A stretch of 64,000 nucleotides of DNA from Torreya grandis (lineage: Eukaryota > Streptophyta > Pinopsida > Cupressales > Taxaceae), in the NCBI GenBank assembly GCA_037957365.1, contig JARHVA010003184.1:456501-520500 (forward strand), written 5' to 3'. The translations under genes and the position numbers were made by a program. Position 1 is the first letter of the stretch. Each line of letters starts with the position of its first letter. Positions 35,782-49,001 of this stretch are shown piece by piece. The notes under the pieces were generated by a model. The model saw nothing but the letters and a program-made list of their open reading frames with translations. It was not told the origin of the DNA and made no database searches.

Positions 35782-38071
35782 TGTTTCAAGTTATCATTGA
35801 TGTCAAGTGTTTATGCACTATCTTTGATGTCAAATGAAGTGTGAGATCTTGTGTGTTCAAGAAGGCATACATAGTGAAGTTTGATAAAGTGAGTGAGATG
35901 AGACTTGTGTGTGGTATGTGAAATTATTTAAAGCATATCATGACATTATAATTTTTCTATAGTGGTAGGAATATCTTCAAAAGTTATGGAAGCTAATAGG
36001 CTTATGTGTTTAGACTAGTTTTTAAGCATGAACATACTTGTAGAGGCATGACAGTGATAAGATGAAGGTATTTGAGCTTGAAAGTGTGAAAAGAAGTATT
36101 AAATAAAATGAGAGGATGTTTAACAATGTTTCAACATGTGTTTAAGGCAAATAAGCCTTTAAAATAACTCTAAAGGTCAGGTATTGAAGCTTAACTTTTG
36201 CATGAGAGACTTAGTGTGATGGAACAAGCTTGGTATCTTGTTGAGCATAGCAATGTGAGACTTGTGGGAAAAAAAATGATACCTTTTAAGATTTATATAA
36301 TGTAATTTTACATGAGAATGAGTTGTTGAGTATAATTTAAGAAGTTTCCAAGTACATTCAATAGCCAAGTGTGACTAGCAGTTCAAGGTCTAACCTGCAT
36401 AAAGACCTAGTGTGACCTAATGAGGGACAAGGTGAGTTTTCAAGGTGTTTTAACCCATGTGAGAATGGATTGAGGTATAATAGGTTATTATAAGATTTTT
36501 TACCAAGTTTGAGGTTATTTATTAAAGGATAAAGTAAGAAAACACATTTTGAGGTCTCTTGTGTATGCAGATTGAAGAGTTGCAAACACAAGAAGGAAGT
36601 TTAGACGATCATTGGCATGTGTAAGCTTTGCATGGTGACTTGAGCCTTTTGGGAGAGATTTAAAAGGATCATGGATAATTTTTAAAATCATTATTCTTTA
36701 ATTTGAGGTGAAATATTGTATGAGCAATTATTAATACCAGAACTACTCTAAAACCCTCTCAAAACCCTTATATTAACCCAATAAGATAGATATAGATGGT
36801 TATGGATCATAATGGTCCAGCTGACCTAGTTTGATGTTTAGAACATGTAAATGACTCTTCAAGGTTTCCTTATGTGTGTTTTTTTCTATCTTAATAGTGA
36901 GTATAAGCTACAAGAAAACTCTTGTTTTTGGGGTTTTTGATGCTATAGACAGGATTGATGAGGTCAAAGTATGCAAATTCATAAAGGATGATGTTCAATA
37001 CTTATAGTTTATGCCCATAAATTTTTTTTATTAGGTTGTTGATGAAAAATTCTATAAGTTGGTCATGAAATTTAGCCTATCACTAAACTAGCCTAATGAG
37101 CAAAACAGTGAGAAAACTAGGCAAGAATGAGATTAGGGATTGGTTGCAGAGGACTAGGGATGGATCATAAGGTATGAGGTCATTATTAAATACCTATACA
37201 TTTTATCCCCTTGGCATATAAGTGTTGGTAATTCATATACTCAATAAAAAATTTAACATCAAACTGATCGGTCTAAAATAAGAAAGCCTATGTAGAGTGG
37301 AGTAGTGAGATTGGTTTGTAAGACAAATATTGATATATGACCATGTAATATATATTTTCAAATATGATATAAGGATTGTAAAGGTTCACAAAAATCAATT
37401 GGAAGATCATAAAATTGTTCCCATAGGTTTTCTAAGAGTTAATTTTCTTGATTGTGTTTTTGGTCCTACAGGGAATTTTCTGTGTGTGTGTGAAAAGGAT
37501 GTTCTTAAGTCATTTTTCACTAAGTTGAAGGATCAAAAGATTTTTAAGGTGTTTTAAATATATAATAATATCATGTTAATTATATTATATTCATTTTATG
37601 TCCTTGTTCAAGCATGGAGAGTCAAATGGTTTTGACTGTGTGTTGACAATGTTTGGTATTTCTGAGTAAGCCATCTATAGGAGTGTTCATGAGGGTTTTT
37701 GGCCTGTGTGGTGGAGACCAAATAATTTTTGGAATTTTTTAAGACATTATTATCCTATTCACATGATTTTATGCATAATTTATGTGGCAAAGTTTTGTTT
37801 ATAATTCAAATTTACAAGACAAACTTCTAGGTAGTGAGAAGGCCAAAGGCGAGTAGACCTAATTAGATGGTTCAATGTGTGAAATAGGTCAAATGGAGTT
37901 AGCGACCCAACATGAACTTATCAAGGGTCTATTAGAGGTGAGTATGAAGTTTTTCATGAATTTTTTAAGACAATAAGTGTTCTTAAGGGTCAGAATGGTA
38001 AGGTGTGGATAAAATAGACCTAATTGCATTAGGTCTCCATTAGGCCTCCATTAGGCCTAATGGTGGATTTG

Positions 38072-38203
38072 GTCCTTATGGACTATGATCGACTTATGTA
38101 TTATTTATTTCACTTATGAAACTTATGTAGTGATCTAGTCCTTATGGACTATGATCGACTTATGTATTATTTGTTTCACTTATGAAACATATGTAGTGAT
38201 CTA
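38072..38203. repeat. 66-bp tandem duplication in element C LTR 1
   Basis: GTCCTTATGGACTATGATCG starts each copy (38072 and 38138). LTR 2 (about 43486) and LTR 3 (about 48010) have a single copy, so the duplication arose after the LTRs were made. Confidence 0.9.
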
Positions 38204-38269
38204 TTTCAAGTATAATTAAAGTGTGGTAATGTCCTTGTCTGACTAAGATGGGTAAGAGTAAGTGATGGG

Positions 38270-38277
38270 TATAAAAG
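38270..38277 (+). promoter_or_regulatory. TATA box of element C LTR
   Basis: TATAAAAG is conserved in all three LTRs (also 43619-43626 and 48140-48147) with conserved GGTAAGAGTAAGTGAT upstream. Confidence 0.6.
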
Positions 38278-39129
38278 CAAGGCCTAATTGGCCTATTTGA
38301 GCTAATTAGAGTTGTGTGGACTTAAGAAAAGGAAAGAGATCTTGGAGGACCAGAAGCAAGTCATTGAAGACCATCATAAATATTCAGATGATAAGTCATG
38401 AACATCCATTAGATATACTGAAAGTATATGATAAGGTCAATGGACCTAATGAGCCTAGAATAGGCGTGTTGAGAGAGTAAGCCTATAAGGTTATTTGAGA
38501 GGGGGAAAAGTTTGAAGTGAGAAGAATGAGATGAGAGAGAAGCAATAGATTCATCAAAGGAATGTTCTATGTGAATGATAGTGAGTGGAATGCAGGATAG
38601 ATAAGAGAGAGATCTGAATAAGAGATCACCATCAGTTGAGAGAGCAACAAGGTGTCTTGAGGTGATCAAACGTGCCTTGGATATGTTGATGCTTGGTCAA
38701 GAGGGGAGTTAGAGCTACCTTATAGGTTATATCTTGTAGAATTAAACTTGAAATATATGGGTTAGTGACAAGTCACTTAGTGGGTTGGAGCCTCCTTGCA
38801 AGTTGGAGCTTGCTAAAAGACTAGTTGGGTTGGTACCTAACTAGTGAGGGGTTGGTGCTCCTTATGGGGTTGGTGCCTCACAAAATGTTGTTTCATTTCT
38901 TATAGGATAGTATTATAAGTGGTTTGATAGTGGATTTTATCCCCCATGAGGGTTTCCCACATAGATATGGTGTTCATGTGTTGATATATTACTTCTTGTC
39001 TATGTGATTGTTTCTCTATGCATTTCTTTTTTACAAGATTGGTTTGAAAGGTTATTGAATGAAGTATGAATTTAAATGAAAGGTTATAACACTAATTCAT
39101 CCCCCCTCTCTCTGGTTGTGCTTTCAAAA

Positions 39130-41243
39130 ACTGGTATCAGATTAGGTCATTTGGAGGTGGCTTGATAGCTTGAAGATGATCCTAGAAGCACAAAAAGACT
39201 AGGCTTGTGAAGGTGAGTTGTAAGATCAATATGTTTATCAGCTTGTGGAAGAATATATCTTGGTGGATGCATGTTGAGTCTTGGAAGATGGTGCATGACA
39301 ATAAAGTGTTTTCATTAGAGGCATTTTAAGGTGGTCTACTTGGTCAACTAACATGGTAGAGGGAAGGTGTTGCCTGGTTTAGTCTGCACCTAGACCTAGT
39401 CTTAGACCCTAATAGGTCCATTGAAGCATCATAAATAATGTAGAAACATGTAATCTAGTATAATGTTCTAGTGAGCTTTGACAATCTATCATGTAGGTGT
39501 TAATCAAAATTGAACTTGTAATAATCTTGTCTTGGTCTTAAAAAAAGATGCTATGAAGTAATATGTATCATCACAAAGAGGTCTACAAGTAAAGGATGAG
39601 TTGATCATCAAGTAAGAGGATCTGAGTTGAGTCCATGAAGTTGTCATAGATGAGCAGAGGTTTGTTAGAAGCCTGAGTATGATGATGATAACTATTTGAG
39701 GTCAGTTTGAGCCTTCAAAAGGCATAAAGTTATGAGCATGTATCCTTATTTTTGCATGTATGTTTGTTAAGCATACATATTTAGAGATGACAAGATCCAT
39801 TGGAGGTGTTATGAGAAGGCACATGAGTTATAGATTAGTATACAAGACCAACAAGGATATGAATATCCAAGAAGATGACTATACCTTATGGTCATAGTCA
39901 ATGATGAACAAGGTCAGTTTGGAAAATGATGTAGGTATTTGAAACTTTTGGCTTGACTGGCATGAATGAGCTTTTCAAGACTTTATGGGATAGTGAATGT
40001 AAGATGACTATAGATTTGATTGCTTTGAATCATTACCATGGGGAGTTAAGTGATCTTAGTGAATGTCTAAGTGGAATTAAGATTATATAATGTATGTGAA
40101 TAATGTTTGACAAAAGGTCTACAATGGAGAATGAGGTCTCACAGACCTATCTAACAGTTTGATAGGTGGGAATTATTATAAGGTGATATAAGCCATGATG
40201 TCTTGTAAAACATAAAAGGAATATACTATTGTATAAAGAATATTTTTGATATGACACATGGATAATGAATCTATCTGTATATAAACATATAAGATTGTTC
40301 TTCATAATAACATTATTATTTGTAAACAGACCTAGTGTATGTAGGTCTCTATAAAATAAAATTGAAGATGGAAGTGTTCTTCATGAGTGAAGATAACAAA
40401 GATCTGAAGATGTTCAAAGAAGACTATGTGCAGGATATGTTGAACAAAGAGATCAGTGGAGTGATATATGGAGATGGACTTGTTGCAATGTTACCTACTA
40501 TAGTTATCTTGCTTACAATACATATTTGAGTGCAACATGATGCCTAATACAGACCAAGTGGTATGAGAGTTTAAGAATGGTCTATAAGATAAATGTTATT
40601 AAATGTTGTGATGGTTTGCTCATGTGATCCAAGTTCTTGTAATGTTTAAAGAAGTGAGATGACAAGTTATTGGTTCCATGAAGAAGACAACAGTGATTTA
40701 ATGTTGATAAATGCTTTGAGTTTTGTCAAAAGGATCTTGACAGTGTGTGATGAAGTTGAGCCATTGAATCTTTTTGAAGAGTATGCTTAGATAAAGAAAA
40801 AATATTATTCCTATAGGAACAATTCTAGTAAAGTTGTATGCAAAACTAGTTGGTTGAAATGATTTGTTGTAAGTGTCATGATCTGACTTAATCTCTAATG
40901 ACTTGAAGAGTCTTTTTGAGACCTATGGAGTTTTCTTAAGGTAATAAAATATGTTATGTGTTTATTATAACCAATTGGTGTCTAGTTTTAGATGACATGA
41001 TCTAGTAAGAACATGGAGTTAGGGGGATCTAACTATAATGGCTTGAGAATTATACATGAACAAAGGGGGATCTTGATAAGCTCTGTGAATGGTTAGGTCC
41101 AAGGATTAGTAGTACTGTTAAGAGATGACCTTTGTCATTAATGTCAAAGGGGGAGAAAGACTTGATTGGGAGATCCATCTTGAAGAGAGATGAGAATGAT
41201 CTACTGTGGTAAAGTGTTTTCCATCAAAGACAAAGGGGGATAT
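39130..41243 (+). other. Element C internal region, copy 1, no recognised gene
   Basis: The 2.1 kb shows no retroviral domain. A 64-codon frame at 40335-40529 is also open in copy 2 (45641-45850, similar sequence YVGLYKIKLKMEV), but there is no known domain and no codon evidence that it is a gene. Two purine tracts, AAAGGGGGAGA (about 41150) and CAAAGGGGGA (41231-41240), lie near the 3' end; the second is the likely polypurine tract. Confidence 0.6.
39132..39143 (+). promoter_or_regulatory. Element C primer-binding site, initiator tRNA-Met type
   Basis: TGGTATCAGATT lies 2 nt after the LTR end; the canonical plant site begins TGGTATCAGA. The second copy at 44481-44490 has decayed to TTTTATTAGA. 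Confidence 0.75.
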
Positions 41244-44200
41244 TGTTTCAAGTTGTCATTGATGTTATGTGTCTATGTATTTTCATTGATGTCAAAGGAA
41301 GTGTGAGATCTTGTGTGTTCCAAAAGACATGCATAGTGAAGTTTGATAAGGTGAATGATTTAGACTTGTGTGTGGTATGTGGCATTAGTTTAAGCATACA
41401 ATGACATGAGAATGTGTCTACAGTGGTAGGAATGTCTTCAATAGGTATGGAACCTAGTAGGCTTGTGTGTTTAGACTAGTTTTTAAGCATGAACATAGCT
41501 TGTAGAAGCATGATGGTGATGAGATGAAGGTATTTGAGCTTGGAAGTGTGCAAATAAGTGTTATATCATATGAGATAATGTTGAACAATGTGTCAATATG
41601 TTCTTAAGGCAAATAATCCTTTAAAATAACTCCAAAGGTCAGGTATTGAGGCTCAACTTTTACATGAGAGACCTAGTGTGATGGAACATGCTTGGTAGCT
41701 TATTGAGCTAAGCAATGTGAGACTTATGTGAAGAATAATGATATATTATGAGATTTATATGATGTCATTTGACATGAGAATTAGGTGTTGACTATAATTC
41801 AATAAGTTTCCAAGTACATTCAATAGCCAAGTGTGACTAGCAATTCAAGGTCTAACGTGCATAAAGACCTAGTGTGACCTAATGAGGGGTCAAGGTGAGT
41901 TTCAAAGGTGTTTAAACACATGTGATCATGTATTGAGGTATAATAGGTTATTTAAAGATTTTTTACTAAGATTTAGGCCATGGATTGAAGGATAAATCAA
42001 GAAAAGATGTTTTGAGGTCTCTTGTATATGTAGATTGAAGAGTTGCAGACCTGAAAAGGAAGTTTAGATGCTCATTGGCATGTGTAATATTTGCATGGTG
42101 ACCTAAAACATTTGGGAGAGATGTCAAAGGATCTTGGAAAAAATTTCCAAGCATTAGTTTGGCATTAGAGGGGCAATACTATATGAAAAATCGTTAACAC
42201 CAGAACTGGTCCAAAACCCTTATATTGACCCGATAAGAGAGATATAGTTAGTTATGGCTTAGAATGGTCCAATTTACATTGTTTGATTTTTTTAACATGT
42301 AAATTAATCTTCAATATTTCCTCAATTGGTTTTTGTTTATCTTAATAGTGAGTAGAAGCTACATGAAAACCTTTATTTTTAGGGGTAGGATTGACCATGT
42401 CAAAGCATGAAAATGTATCGAGGATGATATGAAAGAATTATAGTTTATGACCATGAAATTTTATAAGTATTTTGATGACTAAAAATGTGCTAAACTAATC
42501 ATGAAAGTTAGCCTATCACTAAATTGGCCTAATGAGTAGAATAGTGAGAAAACTAGGTGAGAATGAGATTGAGATTAGGGATTGATTTCAAAGGACTAAG
42601 GATGGATCCTAAGGCATGAGGTCACTATTTAATACCTATAAATTCTATCCCATTTGTGTATAAGTGTTGGTTATACCTATACTCAATTAAAAAGTTGTCA
42701 TCAAATTGGGTTGCCTAAAACAAGAAAGCCTATGTAGAGTAGAGTAGTGACATTAGTCTATAAGACCAATATTGATATATGAACATGAAATATATATTTT
42801 AAAAGGTGATATAAAGATGATAAAATTTCACACAAATCCATTTTACTATCATATAAGTGTTCTCATAGGTGTTCTAAGAGTTGATTTTCTTGACTGTGTT
42901 TTTGGTCCTATAGGCAATTTTTTGTATGTGTGTGAAAAGGATGTTTCTGAGTCATTTTGCACTAAGTTTAAGGATAAAAATATATTAAATGTGTTATAAA
43001 TATCTAATAGGATCATGTGAAGGTCTATTTTAAATCTTGGAGAGTCAAATGATTTTGACTGTGTGTTGATAGTGTTTGGTCTTTCTGAGTAAGCCATCTA
43101 TAAGAGTGTTCATGAGGCCTTTTGGCCTGTGTGGTGGAGACCAAAGTATTTTGGGAATTTTTTTAAGTCATGGTTATATTATTCACATGATTTTATGCAT
43201 GTTTTATGTGTAAAAGTTGTGTATATGATTTAAATTTTCCAGACAGACTTTTAGGTAGTGAGAAGGCCTAAAGGCGAGTAGACCTAATTGGATAGTTCAA
43301 GGTGTAAAATAGGTCAAATGGAGTTAGGGACCCAAGGTGAAATTATTATGTGTCTATTCGAGTAATTTATTAAGTTTTTCATCCATTGGTTAAGAAAATA
43401 AGTGTTCCTAAGTGTCATAATGGTAACATGTGGATAAAACAGACCTAATTGCATTAGGTCTCCATTAGGCCTAATGGTGGATTTGGTCCTTATGAACTAT
43501 GATCAACTTATGTATTGTTTGTTTCACTTATTAAACATGTGTATTTATATATTTCAATTATAATTCAAGTGTGTTAAGGTCCTTTTCCGATCAACATGGG
43601 TAAGAGTAAGTGATAGGTATAAAAGCAAGGCCTAATTGGCCTAGTTGAGCTAGTTAGAGTTGTGTGAACTTAAGTGAAGGAAAGAGATCTTGGAGGAGAA
43701 AAAAAATCTAATTTATGACCATGATAATGATGAAAAGTATCAATAATGAACATCTATTATATATTGTACAATTAGATGATAAGGTCAATGGACCTAATGA
43801 GCCTAGAAGAGGCATGTTCAGCGAGTAAGCCTAGAAGGTTGTTTGAGAGGGGCAAAAGGTTGAAGTGAGATGAATGAGGTGAGATACCATCATTATATTC
43901 ATCATAAGAGTGTCCCATGTGCATGAAAGTGAGTGGATTTTAAGATAGAAAAAGAGAGATAGATGAATAATATATCACCATCAATTGAGAGAGCAACAAG
44001 GTATCTTAAGGTGATCAAGCTTGCCTTGGTTGGGTTGGTACTTGGTCAAGAGGGGAGTTGGAGCTGCCTTGTAGGTTGGATCTTGTAGAAGATTATTTGA
44101 AGTGGATGTGTTAGTTCCAATTCACTTAGGGGGTTGGATCCTCCATTCCAGTTGGAGCTTGCTAAAGGACTAGTTGGGTTGGTGCTTAACTAGTGAGGGG

Positions 44201-44478
44201 TTGGTGTTCCTTGTGGGGTTGGTGCCTCACTAAATTTTAATTCATTGCTTATAGGATAGTATCCCCAGTGTTGTGATAGTGTATATTACCCCCCATGAGG
44301 TTTTACCACATAGATATGTTGTTTATGTGTTGATATCTTGCTTCTTGTCTATGTGATTGATTCTCTATATATTCTTTGTTTACTAGATTCATTTCAAAGT
44401 TTAATGAATGAAGTATGGATTTGAATGAAATGTTTGCACACTATTTACCCCCCCCTCTTAGTGGTTGTAATTCCAACA
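41244..44478 (+). repeat. Element C LTR 2
   Basis: This 3235-bp copy starts TGTTTCAAG and ends TTCCAACA, with TATA box at 43619. It serves as 3' LTR of the first unit and 5' LTR of the second. The minus-strand frames 41966-42154 and 42849-43097 are shadows. Confidence 0.85.
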
Positions 44479-45947
44479 ATTTTTATTAGATCAGGTCATT
44501 TGGAGGTGGATTTATAGGTTGAAGGTGATCCTAGAAGCATAAAATGACTAGGTTTGTCAAGGTGACTTGCAAGATCAATATGTTTATCATCTTGTGGAAG
44601 AAGAAAGCTTGGTGGATGCTTGTTGAGTCTTGGTAGATGTTTCATTAAAATAATGTGTTTGCATCAAAGGCATTCCAATGTGGTCTACTTGGTAAACTAT
44701 CATGGTATAAGGAAGGTGTTGTTTGGTTTAGGTCTGAACCTAGACCTATTCCTACACCCTGACAAGTCAATTGAATCTAGTATAATGTTATAGTGAGATT
44801 TGACAAGATATCCTGTAGGTGTTCATCAAAATTGAGATTTCAATAATCTTTTCTTGGTCTTGAAATAAGATGCCATGAAGTAATTTGTATCATCACAAAG
44901 AGGTTTGCAAGTGAAGGATGAGTTGATCATCAAGCAAGAGGAGCTGAATTGAGTCTATGAAGTTATCATAGATAAGTAAAGGTTTGTTAGAAGCCTGAAT
45001 ATGATGATGATAACTATTTTATGTCAATTCAATCCTACATAAGGCATAAAGGTATGATCATGTATCCTTTTTTTACGGGTATGTTTGTTAATCATATATA
45101 TTTTGAGATGACAAGATCCAATGGAGGAGTTTTGAGAAGGTAAATGAGTTATAGATTAGTTTGTAAGACCAAAGAGGATATAAAGATCCAATATGATGAT
45201 TGTACCTTTTGGGCACAGTCAATGATGAACAAGGTCAATTTAGATAATGATGCAAGTATTTGAAACTTTTGGCATGACTGGCATGAACAAGGTTTTTAAG
45301 ACTTCATGGGACAATGAATGTAAGATGATTATAGAGTTTATTGCTTTAAATCATTACCATGTGGAGTCAAGTGATATTAGTGAATGTCTAAACAAAATTA
45401 AGATCATATAATGCATGTGAAAATGGTTTTACAAGAGGTCTACAATAGAGAATGAGGTCTCATAGACCTATCTGATAGTTTTCTAGGTGGGAGTTATTAT
45501 GAGGTGGTCTAAGCCATGATGGCTTGTGAAACATAAAGGGAATAGACTATTGCATAAATAATCTTTTTGATATGACACATAGATAATGAATGTATATGTA
45601 TATAGACATCTAAGATTGTTCTTTGGAATAATGTTATTATTTGCAAACAAGCCTAGTGTATGTAGGTCTCTATAAAATAAAATTGAAGATGGAAGTGTTA
45701 TTCATAATTGAAGACAACAAAGATCTGAATATGTTCAAAGAAGACTGTATGCAAGATACATTGAACAAACAGATCAATGTTGTGATATATGGTGATGGAC
45801 TTGTTACAATGTTACCTACTACAGTTATCTTGTTTATAATACATGTTTGAGTGAAACATGATGCCTAAGATAGACCAAGTGGTATGAGAGTTGAAGAATG
45901 GTCTATAACACCAATGCTAGTAAATGTTGTGATGGTTTGTTCATGTG
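44479..45947 (+). other. Element C internal region, copy 2, truncated
   Basis: It matches 39130 to about 40626 of copy 1, then jumps directly into the LTR at about 45948. About 0.6 kb of internal sequence, including the polypurine tract, and the first 205 bp or so of LTR 3 are missing. The junction has only a few shared bases, which suggests a deletion by end joining. Confidence 0.75.
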
Positions 45948-48900
45948 AACCTAGTAGGCTTGTGTGTTTAGACTAGTTTTTAAGCATGAACATAGCTTGT
46001 AGAGACATGATGGTGATGAGATGAAGGTATTTGAGCTTGAAAGTGTGCAAATAAGTGTTAGATCATATCAAAGGATGTTGAAAAATGATTCAACATGTGT
46101 TTAAGGCAAATAATCCTTCATAATAACTCCAAAGGTCAGGTATTGAGGCTTAACATTTGCATGAGAGACCTAGTGTGTGGAACAAGCTTGGTAGCTTGTT
46201 AAGCTAAGCAGTGTGAGACTTATGTGAATAATAATGATATATTTTGAGATTTATATGATTTAATTTGACATGAGGATGAGGTGTTGTGTATAATTCAATA
46301 TGTTTCCACGTACAATCAATAGCTAAGTGTGACTAGCAATTCAAGGTCTAACGTGCATGGAGAACTAGTTTGACCTAATGAGGGGTCAAGGTGAGTTTCT
46401 AAGTTGTTTAAACACATGTGAGCATGTATTGAGGTATAATAGTTTTTTTTAAGAGTGTTTACCAATTTTTAGGTCATGGACTAAAGGATGAAGTAAGAAA
46501 ACATGTTTTAAGGTCTCTTGTGTATGTAGATTAAAGAATTGTAGAACTAAGAAGGAAGTTTAGATGCTCATTGCCACGTGTAAGCTTTGCATGGTGACTT
46601 GCACCTTTTTTGAAAGATTTAAAATTATCCTAGATAAGTTTTCCAAGCATTAGTTTGGCATTTGAGGGACAATATTATTTAAACAATCGTTAACACCAGA
46701 ACTGGTCCAAAACCCTTATATTGACCCAATAAGAGAGATCTAGTCAGTTATGGCTCAGAATGGTCTACTTGGCCTAGTTTGATATTTGGAGCATGTAAAT
46801 TACTCTTCAAGGTTACCTTAAATTATTTGTTTTTGTCTTAACAGTGAGTAGAAGCTATAGGAAAACCTTTGTTTTCAAGATTTTTGATGTTACAGGCAGG
46901 ATTGACTAGGTCAAAGCATGCAAATGGATGGAGGATGATGTGCAAGAATTATAGTTTGTTCTCATGAATGTTTCTAAGTATGTTTCTAACCAAAAATGTG
47001 TTAAACTGGTCATGGAAGTTAGCCTATTGCTCAACTAGCCTATTGAGCAGAACAATGAGAAAACCATACCAGAATGAGAATGAGATCAAAGATTGGTGTT
47101 AAAGGACTAGGGATGGATCCTAAGGCATGAGGTCACTATTAAATACCTATAAATATTATCCCCTTGATTCATAAGTGTTGTTGATGCCTATACTCAATCA
47201 AAAAGTTGTCATCAATTTGGTCTATCCAAAACAAGAAAGCATGTGTAGAGTGGAGTAGTGAGATTGGTCTGTAAGACCAATATTGATATATAACCATGAA
47301 ATATATATTTTTAGAGATGATATAAGGATGATAAAGGTTCAAAAAAATCCATTGTAATATCATATCATGTTCCCACAAGTGTTCTAAGAGTTGATTTTCT
47401 TGACTGTGTTTTTGGTCCTATAGGCACTTTTCTGTGTGTGTGAAAAGGATGTTCCTAAGTCATTTTGCACCAAGTTGAAGGATGAAAATATATTTAAGGT
47501 GTTATAAATATCTAATAGTATCATTTGAAGGTGTTTTTATTCATTTTAAGTCCCTATTTAAGCTTTTAAAGTCAAATTATTTGGACTATGTGGACAGTGT
47601 TTGGTGTTTCTGAGTAAGCCATCTACAAGAGTGTTCATGAGGCCTTTTGGCTTGTGTGGGAGACCAAAGAATTTTGGGAAGTTTTTTAATTCATTATGGT
47701 ACTATTAAAATAATTTTATGCATGGGTTAATGGGAAAATTTGTGTATATGGTATAATTTTTCAAGATAGACTTTCAGGTAGTGAGAAGGCCTAAAGGCGA
47801 GTAGACCTAATTGGATGGTTTAAGGTGTGAAATAGGTCAAGTTGAGTTAAGGACCCAAGGCGAAATTATAAAGGGTATATTGGAGGAATGTATGAAGTTT
47901 TTCATCTGTTGGTTAAGAATAGAAGTGTTCTTAAGGGTCAAAATGGTAATGTGTGGATAAAATAGACCTAACTACATGAGGTCTCCATTAAGCCTAATGG
48001 TGGATTTGGTCCTTATGGACTATGACTGACTTATGTATTGTTTTTTCACTTATGAACTGTGTGTATTGATATATGTAAATTATAATTCAAGTGTGGTAAG
48101 TTCCTTGGTTGACTAATATGGGTAAGAGTAAGTGATTGGTATAAAAGTAAGGCCTAAGTGGCTTATTTAAGCTAGTTAGAGTTGTGTGGACTTAAGCAAA
48201 GGAAAGAGCTCTTGGAGGAGCAAAAATACATCATTGAGGATCATAAGAAAGAGGAAAAGGATTAGTCATGAACATCCATTATAGATTATGAAATTATATT
48301 ATAAGGTTAATGGACTTAATGAGCCTACAATAGGCATATTGAGTGAGTAAGCCTAGAAGGTTGTTTGATAGGGGCAAAAGGTTGAAGTGAGATGAATGAG
48401 GTGAGAGACCATTAATAGATTCATCAGAGGAGTATTTTAACTACATGATAGTGAGTGGATTGCATGATAGATAAGAGATAGATCTGAAGAAGAGATCACC
48501 ATCAGTTGAGAGAGCAATAAGGTGTCTTGAGGTGATCAAGTTTGCCTTGACTGGGTTGTTGCTTCGTCAAGAGGGGAGTTGGAGCTACCTTACAGGTTGG
48601 AGATTTCATAAGTGTATTTGAAGTGGTTGGATTTTTTCCAAGTCACTTAGTGGGTTGAAGCCTCCTTGTAAGTTGGATCTTGTTAAAGGACTAGTTGGGT
48701 TGGTACCTAACTAGCGAGGGATTAGTGCTCCCTATAAGGTTGGTGCCTCACTAAATATTGTTTCATTGCTTATAGGATAGTAGTCCAAATGGTGTGATAG
48801 TGGGTTTTATCCCCCATGAGGGTTTCCCATGTTGTTATGGTGTTCATGTGTTAATAAATTGCTTCTTGTCTATGTGCGTCTCTTTGCATTGCTTGTTTAC

Positions 48901-48996
48901 TAGATTGGTTTGAAAGGTTAATGAATGAAGTATGGATTTGAATGAAATGTTTGCACACTAATTCAACCTCCCATCTTGGTGGTTGTGCTTCCAACA
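45948..48996 (+). repeat. Element C LTR 3, 5'-truncated
   Basis: It begins inside the LTR at CCTAGTAGGCTTGTG (equivalent to 41453 in LTR 2) and ends GTGCTTCCAACA, followed by the TGAAG target duplication. TATA box is at 48140-48147. Confidence 0.85.
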
Positions 48997-49001
48997 TGAA
49001 G

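Larger units (their letters stand above)
35782..39129 (+). repeat. Element C LTR 1
   Basis: This 3348-bp LTR starts TGTTTCAAG and ends at CTTTCAAAA before the PBS. TATA box TATAAAAG is at 38270-38277. It contains a 66-bp tandem duplication (38072-38137 and 38138-38203) and a short TTAGGCCTCCA duplication near 38030-38060, neither of which is in the other two LTRs. Confidence 0.85.
35782..48996 (+). mobile_element. Element C: tandem LTR-internal-LTR-internal-LTR array, Copia-type PBS, non-coding
   Basis: A 13.2-kb array is flanked by perfect TGAAG duplications at 35777-35781 and 48997-49001, with LTRs at 35782-39129, 41244-44478 and about 45948-48996. The PBS TGGTATCAGATT matches the initiator tRNA-Met site used by most Copia elements, and a CAAAGGGGGA tract precedes the second LTR. 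The 2.1-kb internal region has no recognisable Copia gag, protease, integrase, RT or RNase H, so C is a LARD-like derivative whose autonomous partner is not here. The third LTR lacks its first 205 bp or so, and the second internal region lacks its last 0.6 kb. Confidence 0.8.

Noticed and set aside
40335..40529. Conserved small frame in element C internal region (also at 45641-45850)
   Set aside because: It is open in both copies, but the copies are duplicates of one another, there is no known domain, and two related copies are too few to show selection.
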